Shown here piece after piece: positions 7,221 through 15,600 of a stretch of 33,183 nucleotides of DNA. The notes under the pieces are model-generated. The model had not been told where the DNA came from. It saw only the letters and a program-made list of their open reading frames with translations, and did not search any database. The stretch comes from DASPKS01 sp035628035. GTDB lineage: Bacteria; Bacteroidota; Rhodothermia; Rhodothermales; Rubricoccaceae. The translations under genes and the position numbers were made by a program. How positions within the stretch are numbered: position 1 is the first letter of the stretch; each line of letters starts with the position of its first letter. Where the stretch lies: the NCBI GenBank assembly GCA_035628035.1, contig DASPKS010000064.1, positions 1 through 33,183 of the forward strand, given 5' to 3'.

Positions 7221-8078
7221 ATGCTCCGCGTGTTTACCCCCGTCGTTGGGGGACTCCTGTTCCTTTCTGCGCTCCCGGCACTGGGCGTCTTGGCCCAGCC
7301 GGTCCTCCCTGGATCTGTCCACGCCGGGCCCCCACCCCCCACCTTCCTGGGGATCGAAGGGGACACCCTGCGCGATGAGGACTTCGGCCGGTTCGGGGGG
7401 TGGTTCGTCGGCGACCTAGCGGGCATCGTCACGGAAGCCGAGCCACGCGACGCCGCAGTGGTTCTCGCCGTCGGCGGGGGGGCCGCGCTCCTCTCCCTCG
7501 CGGATGAGCCGCTGAGCGAGGGGGCGCAGCGGTACTACCGCGGCCCCATCGCGGACGTCCTTGGGATCGCCAACGAGCTGGGGAACGTGCGTGGGCTCGC
7601 TGCTGTCGGGCTACTCTGGGCGGGAAGCCTCCTCACCTCGAACACCCGGCTCCAGGATGCCGCGTATACCTCCTTCGAGTCTGCCCTGATCTCCGGAGCC
7701 CTTACGGCCGGGGTGAAGGAAGTGGTCGGCCGGGCCCGGCCCGACACCACGTCGGATCCGTACACGTTCGACCCCTTCTCAGGCAACACCTCCTTCCCGT
7801 CCGGCCACACCGCGAACGTGTTCGCCGTGGTCACCCCCTGGGCGGTGTACTACCCGAGTGCGTGGACGAAGGGGCTCTTCGTACTCGCCGCGAGCACGGC
7901 CGTCTCGCGCGTTGCGAAAGAGCGGCACTGGCCCAGCGACGTGCTCGCCGGCGCGGCCGTCGGCACGCTCACGGGGTACCTCCTAGCCCGGCGGCACATC
8001 CGGCTGAGCGCGGAGGAAGGCGCTGAAGAGGACCTCCTCCTTGCCCCACCGGTCATCTCCGTCTCCTTCCGCTTCTAG
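7221..8078 (+). CDS. secreted PAP2-family phosphatase
   Basis: A type 2 phosphatidic acid phosphatase, 285 residues. The start ATG 7221 gives a clean signal peptide (hydrophobic to about residue 24, cleavage near VLA/QP), so the open frame upstream through the tRNA is discarded. The three PAP2 motifs are complete: K166-x6-RP (KEVVGRARP), PSGH at 193-196, and SRVAKERHWPSD at 229-240 with His236 and Asp240. Known relatives dephosphorylate undecaprenyl pyrophosphate, phosphatidate or lipid A; the exact substrate cannot be told. Hydrophobic segments flank the motifs, as in membrane PAP2 enzymes. The C-terminus ends in SVSFRF. It is transcribed toward the receiver/kinase gene and the two stops share CTAG (8075-8078). 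Confidence 0.9.
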   Translation: MLRVFTPVVGGLLFLSALPALGVLAQPVLPGSVHAGPPPPTFLGIEGDTLRDEDFGRFGGWFVGDLAGIVTEAEPRDAAVVLAVGGGAALLSLADEPLSEGAQRYYRGPIADVLGIANELGNVRGLAAVGLLWAGSLLTSNTRLQDAAYTSFESALISGALTAGVKEVVGRARPDTTSDPYTFDPFSGNTSFPSGHTANVFAVVTPWAVYYPSAWTKGLFVLAASTAVSRVAKERHWPSDVLAGAAVGTLTGYLLARRHIRLSAEEGAEEDLLLAPPVISVSFRF

Positions 8079-9193
8079 GCGGCTTCGCCGTCCCACGTCT
8101 CGACGGGCGCGAAGATCGTCGCGCGGGTGCCCTGCCCCTCCGCGGACTCGACCGTGAGGCGGCCCCCGAGGAGCTCCAGCCGCTTCTTGATGCTGTAGAG
8201 CCCGAACCCCGCGCCCTGCCCGTCGCCCACGTAGTCGATCACCCCGGGGTCAAAGCCCCGCCCGTCGTCGGCGACGGTGATGGCGTAGGTGCCGTCGTTC
8301 TGGCCGAGTGTGATGCGGGCGTACTCGACCCCGGCGTGCTTGACAACGTTGAGGACGAGCTCGCGGACGAGCTGGATGAGGAGGACGCGGAGCTCCGGGC
8401 TTGGCACCGGGCACTCCTCCATCGTCTCCACATCGAGGGCGATGCCGTAGGTGCGGCCGAGGTGGTCGGCCAGCCAGCGCAGTGCGATGTCGAGGTCCTC
8501 GCGGTCGAGCACGGGCGGCGTCAGCTCGATGGCGAGCGTGCGCGTAGCCGTGAGGGCACGGGCGAGGAGGTCGTCCACTTCGTGGAGCCGCTCGCGGAGC
8601 CCTTCGGGCGCGTGCTCGTCGGCCCACACGCGAACGGGCCGGAGGTTCAGCTTGACGCCGAGGAGGAGCTGCTGGAGGTCGTCGTGGAGGAGCGACGCCA
8701 CGCGGCGGCGTTCGCCCTGCTCCGCCATCGTAAGCGCGGAGGCCAACGCGCGGATCTCCTTGTTCCGCTCGCGGAGGACGGACGCCTGGTGGGCCAGCGC
8801 CCGCTGCTGCGCGTCCACGCGCCGCCGGAGCTGGGACTTCTCGATGGCGTTCCGGATCGCGTGCTCCAGCGTCTCCCTCGTGATGGTGCGCTTGACGAGG
8901 TAGTCCATCGCGCCCCGCTGCATGGCCTCGACGATGACCTCGGGCGCCCCCACCTCGGTGAGCATCACGACGGGGATCTGCGCCTCCACGAACACGGGCA
9001 GGACGTCCACCCCGTCGGCGTCGGGCAGGCGGTTGTCGAGGAGGACGAGGTCGGGCCGCTCCTCCCCCAGGCGCTCCCGCGCCTCCTTGGTCGTCGCCGC
9101 CTCCTTCACCTGGTACTGGGTGAGGAGGCGGCGGACCTGCTCGCGGTCCACCTCGTTATCGTCTACGACGAGCAGCCGGAGCGGTTGGTCCAT
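8075..9193 (-). CDS. hybrid signalling protein: receiver domain plus NarL-type (HisKA_3) histidine kinase
   Basis: A cytoplasmic 372-residue protein with a receiver at the N-terminus and a kinase behind it. The receiver (about 5-120) has acidic Asp11/Asp12, phosphoacceptor Asp53 (LVLLDNRLPDADG), Thr79 and Lys101. A coiled-coil-like linker (about 120-155) leads to a HisKA_3 dimerisation domain, ERRRVASLLHDDLQQLLLGV, with His170 as the expected phosphorylation site. The HATPase domain follows: N-box ELVLNVVKHA near 278-287, G1 DDGRGF at 309-314, and GAGFGLYSI at 328-336. HisKA_3 kinases normally phosphorylate LuxR/NarL-type regulators, none of which is in the window. It is the third gene of the signalling operon, 28 bases after the single-domain regulator. 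The receiver is probably fed by the giant kinase upstream. Confidence 0.93.
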   Translation of the reverse strand: MDQPLRLLVVDDNEVDREQVRRLLTQYQVKEAATTKEARERLGEERPDLVLLDNRLPDADGVDVLPVFVEAQIPVVMLTEVGAPEVIVEAMQRGAMDYLVKRTITRETLEHAIRNAIEKSQLRRRVDAQQRALAHQASVLRERNKEIRALASALTMAEQGERRRVASLLHDDLQQLLLGVKLNLRPVRVWADEHAPEGLRERLHEVDDLLARALTATRTLAIELTPPVLDREDLDIALRWLADHLGRTYGIALDVETMEECPVPSPELRVLLIQLVRELVLNVVKHAGVEYARITLGQNDGTYAITVADDGRGFDPGVIDYVGDGQGAGFGLYSIKKRLELLGGRLTVESAEGQGTRATIFAPVETWDGEAA

Positions 9194-9221
9194 CAGCGCA
9201 AACGGGGGAGAGCGCCGGCGC

Positions 9222-9665
9222 CTAGGCGGCGGCCGCTTCGGCGTCCGGGGGGAACTCGACGAGGCGCCAGTAGCTCCGGAGCATCTTGGTGACCTCGAGG
9301 AAGTCCTCGCCCGCGCGGTTCTTCACGATGTACCCCGCCACGTTCCCCTCGTAGGCCGCCACCTTGTCCTCCTCGCGCTCCGACGTCGTGAGGACGAAGA
9401 CGATGGCGCGGCGGAGCACGGGGTCGGCGCGGAGCACGCGGAGGAACTCGAGCCCGTTCATCCTCGGCATGTTGATGTCGAGGAGGATGATGTAGGGCTG
9501 CTCAAGGGAATCGCCGTTCTTGCGGAGCACCTTGAGCGCCTCCACCCCGTCCTGGACGACCGTGATGGGGTTTGCGATGCGCTCTCGCCGGAAGGCGCGC
9601 TGGATGTTTTCGGCGTCCACCTGATCGTCCTCGATGAGGAGGATGTGGACGGGCTTGGGATCCAT
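9222..9665 (-). CDS. single-domain response regulator (Rcp1/CheY-like)
   Basis: A stand-alone 147-residue receiver with no output domain. Conserved sites: Glu12/Asp13/Asp14 (LLIEDDQVDAE), phosphoacceptor Asp63 (IILLDINMPRMNG), Thr93/Thr94 and Lys115 (YIVKN). The spacing, the VLTTSEREEDKVAAY segment and the long C-terminal helix (EVTKMLRSYW) fit the Rcp1 group that partners with phytochrome-like and multi-PAS kinases. The start is ATG 9665 (MDPKPVHILLIEDD); the frame stays open further upstream but that is shadow of the kinase gene. It begins 7 bases after the giant kinase stop, so the two are almost certainly co-expressed cognate partners. It probably acts as a phosphate shuttle or by protein contact. 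Confidence 0.94.
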   Translation of the reverse strand: MDPKPVHILLIEDDQVDAENIQRAFRRERIANPITVVQDGVEALKVLRKNGDSLEQPYIILLDINMPRMNGLEFLRVLRADPVLRRAIVFVLTTSEREEDKVAAYEGNVAGYIVKNRAGEDFLEVTKMLRSYWRLVEFPPDAEAAAA

Positions 9666-9672
9666 GGTGGTG

Positions 9673-12600
9673 TCAGCGGTCGGGTTGGAGAGGCCAGGTG
9701 AAGCGGAACGTGGCCCCCCGGCCCTCCTCCGACTCCACCAGGATGTTGCCCCCGCGCGCTTCGACCGCTTTCTTGACGACGGCCAGGCCGACGCCGCTCC
9801 CCTCCACTTCGTCGCGCGGGCGCAGGGTTTGGAAGATCCCGAAGATGCGCTCATGATACGCCGGCGCGATGCCGGGTCCATCGTCGGCCACCTCGAAGGC
9901 GGCGTAGCCGGGCGGCGCATCGGCCCCGGCGCGCACGACCACCCGCCCCTCAGGGCGGTCGTGATGCTTGATCGCGTTCCCGATGAGGTTGCGGAACACC
10001 ATCTCGAGCGGAGCGCGCGGCGAGATGACCGTCGGCAGCGGCCCCACGACTTCGACGCTGAACCCGCCCGGCGGCGCAACGAGGTCCACCACCTCGCGGA
10101 TGAGCTGCGCCGTGTCGATCTGTTCGGCGCCGCCCATGTCGCGACCCGCCCTCGAGAAGGCGAGGAGGTCGTCGAGCAGGCGCTCCATCCGCGTGACGCG
10201 TCCGCGGAGCGTGTGGAGATGGCGGCGGGAGTCGGCGGGGAGGTCCGCGGCGGCGTCCTCCTCCACCCACACGGCGAGGTTCTCGATGGCGCGGAGGGGC
10301 GCCTTGAGGTCGTGGCTGGCCACGTAGGCGAACTGGTCGAGCTCGCGGTTGCTCCGCTCCAGCTCGTCGTTGGCCCGCTCCATGTCTTCCCGGGCCTGCT
10401 GGATCTCGGCCGTGCGCTCGGCCACCCGCGCCTCCAGCTCAGCACGGGCCTCCTTCAACGGGTGGATGTCGGTCGACGTCCCGAACCAGCGGAGGATGCT
10501 ACCCTCCTCGTCGCGCAGGGGGACCGCGCGCGTGAGGAACCACCGGTACACGCCGTCATGGCGGCGCATCCGGAGCTCGATTTCGAGGGGCTCCCCGGTT
10601 TCCGTCGTGCGGGCCCACTCCGCACGGACATGGGCGAGGTCGTCCGGGTGGACCACGCCGGGCATCGCCTCCGCATAGCTCGTCCCTTCGGGAAGCCCGG
10701 TGTACTCGTACCAGCGCGGGTTGAGGTATTCCGTCGAGCCGTCGGCGCGGAGGGTATAGGCGATCTGGGGGAGGGCCTCAGCGAGCCGTCGGAAGCGGGC
10801 CTCACTCTGGCGGAGTGCCTCCCCCGCTTCCTTCAGCTCGGTGATGTCGAGGATGCTGACCACGGTGCGCTCGGCGCGCTCCCCCTCGAACGAAACGGAG
10901 AAGAGGATGGGGAACGGGCGCCCGTCCAGGGTTCGCACCACCGTCTCCCCGCGGTAGTAGCGCCCCCCCTCGTAGAGGGTAGCAAGCTCCTCGACGAAGA
11001 CGGCGGTGGTTTCGGGCAGGAAGATCCGACTCAGCGACCCCACCAACTCGGCCTTGTCCTTCGCGCCATAGAGCTGCACCGTGAACTCGTTCACATCGTT
11101 GACGCGAACGGCTTCCACGGCCTGCGCCAGCCGGTCGGGGTGGGCGGCGAAGTACGCGCGGAGATCTGTGACCCCCTCCGCCCTCAGCGTCTCCAACAGC
11201 TCGACGGCCCCGGAGAAGTCCTCTTCCCAGATAGAAACGCTGGCGCCCTCGAAGATGCCCCGGAGACGGGCCTCGCTCTCGCGGACGGCCGCGTGAAGGC
11301 GGGCCGTTTCGAGGACGGCGCCTGCCCGCCGCCCTAGTTCTTCGGCCACGACCACGTCCGCCTCCTCGAAGCCGCGCCCTTCCTTGCCCTGGACGAACGA
11401 GATGGCGCCGACGATGCGCGGCCCCGCCTGGAGCGGGGCGATGATGGCCGAGCGCATGCCCAGCCCGCGGAGGAGGGCGAGGTGCTCCTCGTCTTTCGCC
11501 GCGCGCTCGAGGAGTTCGTCGGGGATCTCCGCGTAGAGCTCCGCCTGCCCGGTCCGGATCACCTGGGGAGCCCCCGTAGGATCATCGGGGCTCACGGGGT
11601 ACCGCCGCCCTATCTCCCGCGCCCACGCCACCTTGTCGGGGTCGGCGTGTGCCACCGCCACGGACTCGATGGCCCCCTCCTCGGTCACGAGGGAGACCCC
11701 ACACCACTCCGCGAACTCGGGCACGGCGAGGCCGGCGACCTGCTGGAGGGTGGCCTCGTAGTCGAGCCCCTGCTCGAGGAGGGACCCCGCCTCGGCGAGG
11801 AACCGCATGCGCGTCTCCACCCGCTTCCGGTCGTCGATGTCGATACAGGAGCCGATGTAGCCGAGGAACGTGCCGTCGGGCGTAAAGCGCGGGGTGCCGT
11901 GGTCGAGCACCCACCGGTAGACCCCGTCGGCCCGACGGAGGCGGAACTCCATCCGGAACTCCTGGCGCGCGTCGAAGGACCGCTGGCAGTGTTCTACGGA
12001 CCGCTGAAGGTCGTCCGCGTGGACGGACTCCGCCCACCCGAAGCCGAGCTCCTGCTCTAGCGTCCGTCCGGTGAACTCGAGCCACTGCCGGTTGAAGTAC
12101 GTGCCGCGGTTCTCCTCGTCGGCCACCCAGATGAGGACGGGGGCGCTGTCGGCGAGCGTGCGGAACCGCGCCTCGCTCTCGCGGAGCACCTCGGCCATCT
12201 GCTGCCGCTCTTCGATCTCCCGCTGCGCCTGCTCGAAGAGCCTCGCGTTGTCCATGGCTACCGCCGCCTGTGCCGCGATGCCGACGGCGAGCTGCTCCGC
12301 CCGCTCCGTGAAGATGCCCACCTCCGCGTGCCCAAAGAAGAGCCCGCCCAGCACCTCGCCCGACCGCGACGCGACCGGGACGGCGAGGTAGCTCCGCACG
12401 GGGAGGTGCCCCTTCGGCATCCCGTGGTAGGGCGCGTTCTTCCCGTAGCGCGGGTCCTGCGTGATGTCGTCGGCGCGCACCACGCCGGTACCGTGGAAGG
12501 TGGGCTCGAACACCTCGGTGTTCCGGGGCATCGGGAACTGCTCGAACGCCTCGCGCGGGACGCCGGAGATGGTGTAGAGCGTGTACGCCTCCCCCCGCTC

Positions 12601-15600
12601 GTCGAGCACGTTGTAGAAGAATGCGCCGAACTGCGCGCCCGTGAGCTCCGTGGCGGCGTCGGTGGCCGCCTGGACAAGCTGGTGGAGGTCGAGCTCGCCC
12701 GCCAGCTCGATGTTGATGCGGTTGAGGGTGGCGAGGGTGTGGGCCTGGTCCCGGATGGCTCCTTCGGCCTCCTTCCGCTGAACGGCAGAGCCGAGGAGGT
12801 TGGCGACGGCCTGAAGGAAGTGGACGTCGTCGGCGGTGAACGCTCGCTTCGCCGTCGAGTGCGTGCCGAGCACGCCCCACGGGCGCCCCTCAGGGCCCGG
12901 AATGACGCAGCTCATCCCACTGATGACGCCGTGATCGCGGAGGAGGGGCGGGCCACTGAACCGGGTCTCGGTGCGAAGGTCCTCGACGACGATCGGGGCC
13001 TCGCTGATGAGGGTGTAGCCCGCCTGGGAGTTCAGACCGGTATCTACCTTGGCCTGCCCTACCAGCCCGTCCTGCCAACCGACGCCCGCACGCAGGAACA
13101 CGTAGTCGCCTCCGGGGAGGAGCTCGAGCACCTTGCAGTACTCCACGCCGAGGGTGCCAGCAATGGCCTCCACGGCGTGATCGAAAAGCTCCTGGGGGTC
13201 GTCCGCGCGGAGGGCGCGCCGCCCGATCTCGGCTACCGTCGCCTGCTGCTGCGCCCGCATGGCGAGCAGGGCCTCGGCCCGTTTCCGCTCGGTGATGTCG
13301 GCGACGACGCCGACGAGGTGGAGGGGGCGCCCCTCCTCGTCGAAGGAGAACTCCCCGCGCGCCTCGAGCCAGCGCACGTCCCCGTTATCGTCTCCGTTGT
13401 TGAGGGCCACGCGGTGCTCGATGAGGTAGCGGGGCTGAGTGCCCTCCATCGCCCACCGGAGCGCTTGGTCGACGGCGGGGCGGTCGTCGGGGTGGACGGC
13501 GGCCCGCCACGCCTCGTACGCCGGCTCCACTTCGCCCGGCGTGTAGCCCAGCATCTCGTAGACGCCCTCCGACCACGAGACGACGCCCGAGGGCACGTGC
13601 CAGCTCCACGTAGCGAGCTGGCCGGCGTCGAGGGCCAGGGCGAGCTGCTCCTCCTGCTCCCGGAGGGCTTCGTGGAGCTGCGCGCTCGCGAGGGCGGCGC
13701 CCCCCCGGCGCCCGATCTCCTCGGCGGTCTCGAGGTCCTCCGTGGCGTAGTGCCGGCCCGACTCGGCCGTCACGAACGAGATGACGCCCTGCACCTCGCC
13801 CCCCGCCTGGAGCGGGGCGATGATGGCCGAGCGCATGCCCAGCCCGCGGAGGAGGGCGAGGTGCTCCTCGTCCTTCGCCACCTGCCTGAGGAGCTCTTCA
13901 GGGATCACCGGGTAGAGGTCGGACTGCCCCGTCCGGGCCACTTTCAGGGCGCCCCGGTCCTCCGACGGCTCCGGTGGGTACCGCTCCTGCAGCTCTTCAA
14001 TCCAGCGGACCTTCTCCGGCTCGGCGTGGGCAATGGCCAACCGCTCCAGGGTGCCATCTTCCGTGAGGATGTCGACCGTACACCAGTCGGCGAACCCCGG
14101 GACGGCAAGCTGGGCCACGTTCCGGAGGGTGGCGCGGGAGTCGAGCGAAGCGTCGAGAATGGCGCCGGCGCCGGCGAGGAACCGCGCGCGCGCCTCGGCC
14201 GCCTTCCGGTCGTGGATGTCGATGCCTGAGCCGATGTAGCCGAGGAAGGCACCATCCTCCGTGAAGCGGGGGGTGCCACGGTCGAGCACCCAGCGGTACT
14301 CGCCGCCGTGGTGGCGGAGGCGGTACTCCATCTCGAGCGGCTTCCGCGCGTCGAACGCCGACGCGAAGGCGGTGACAACGCGCGCGCGGTCGTCGGGATG
14401 GACCCCCTCGGTCCAGCCGTCGCCCAGCTCCTGCTCGAGCGTCCGCCCCGTGAAGGCGAGCCACTGCGCGTTGAAGTAGGTGTAACGCCGGTCCGCCCCG
14501 GCCACCCAGATGAGGACGGGGGCGCTGTCGGCGAGCGTGCGGAACCGCGCCTCGCTCTCGCGGAGCGCGGTCTCGGCCGCCTTCCGCTCGGTGATGTCCA
14601 CCAGCATGTTCACCGCGCCGACGATCTCCCCGTCGGCATCGAAGAGCGGCTCCGGATACGGGAGGACGTTCGAGCGCGTCCCATCGGGCCGCTCGATCAC
14701 GATCTCCTCGCCCCGGACTGGCCGGCCCTCCCGGAGCGTGCGGGCCATCGGGCACTCGTCGAGGGGGAGCGGGGTCCCATCGGTGCGGTAGATCTTCCAC
14801 GAACCGCACCAGAGGTCCTTCCCGACCTCGGGGCGGCGCCCCCAGAGCTCCGCGGCGCGCTCGTTGTGGAGCGTGATTCGCCCCTCGCGGTCCGTGGTGT
14901 ACACCGCTGCCGGCAGCGAGAGGATGAGGTGGCGGAACCGCTCCTCGCTCGCCCGGAGGACCTCTTCGGCGCGCTTGCGGCGGAGGAACTGGCCGACGTC
15001 GCGGCCAAGGGCGGTCAGCGCTTCGAGGAGGGAGGGGTCCGGCGCGAAGTGCTCGGTGAAAAGGAGGGCGATGACCCCCCCCACTTCGTCCCCCGCGAAG
15101 ATGGGGACATGGACACCCGCGTGGAGCCCGGCGGCAGCCGCTTCTTCTGCCCGGACGAAGGCCGGTTCGGCTTGGAGGTCGGCCGTCCACTCGGCTTGGC
15201 CGGATGCCCACACACGACCCGGGATCCCTTCACCGCGCTCGAAGGCCAACCGACCGTTCATCCAGGCGTCGAGTACGCCGTCGGGGAAGCCCTGCCCCAC
15301 ATGGGCGGCCGCGCGGACGAGGCGGTCCGCCTGGTAGGGCATCCAGAGCTCGGCCACGCCAGCATCGAGCGTGTGCGCGAGGGCCTCCAGGAGGGCGGGG
15401 GCCGCATCGGCGAACGTTTCGGCCTCGGCGAGGATCTGGCTGACGGCGTGCTCGGCCTCCAGCCGTCGGCGCGTCCGGCGCTCCTCCGTGATGTCCTGGG
15501 CGGCCCCGTACAGGCGGACCACACGGCCCTCGGCGTCCTTCTCGGGCTTGCCGTAGTTCCGCAGCCACCGCACCTCCCCGTCCTTCTTCGCGATGCGGAC

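Noticed and set aside
9666..10445. N-terminal extension of the response regulator to 407 residues
   Set aside because: This part overlaps the kinase HATPase in another frame and has no domain; the receiver begins cleanly at ATG 9665.
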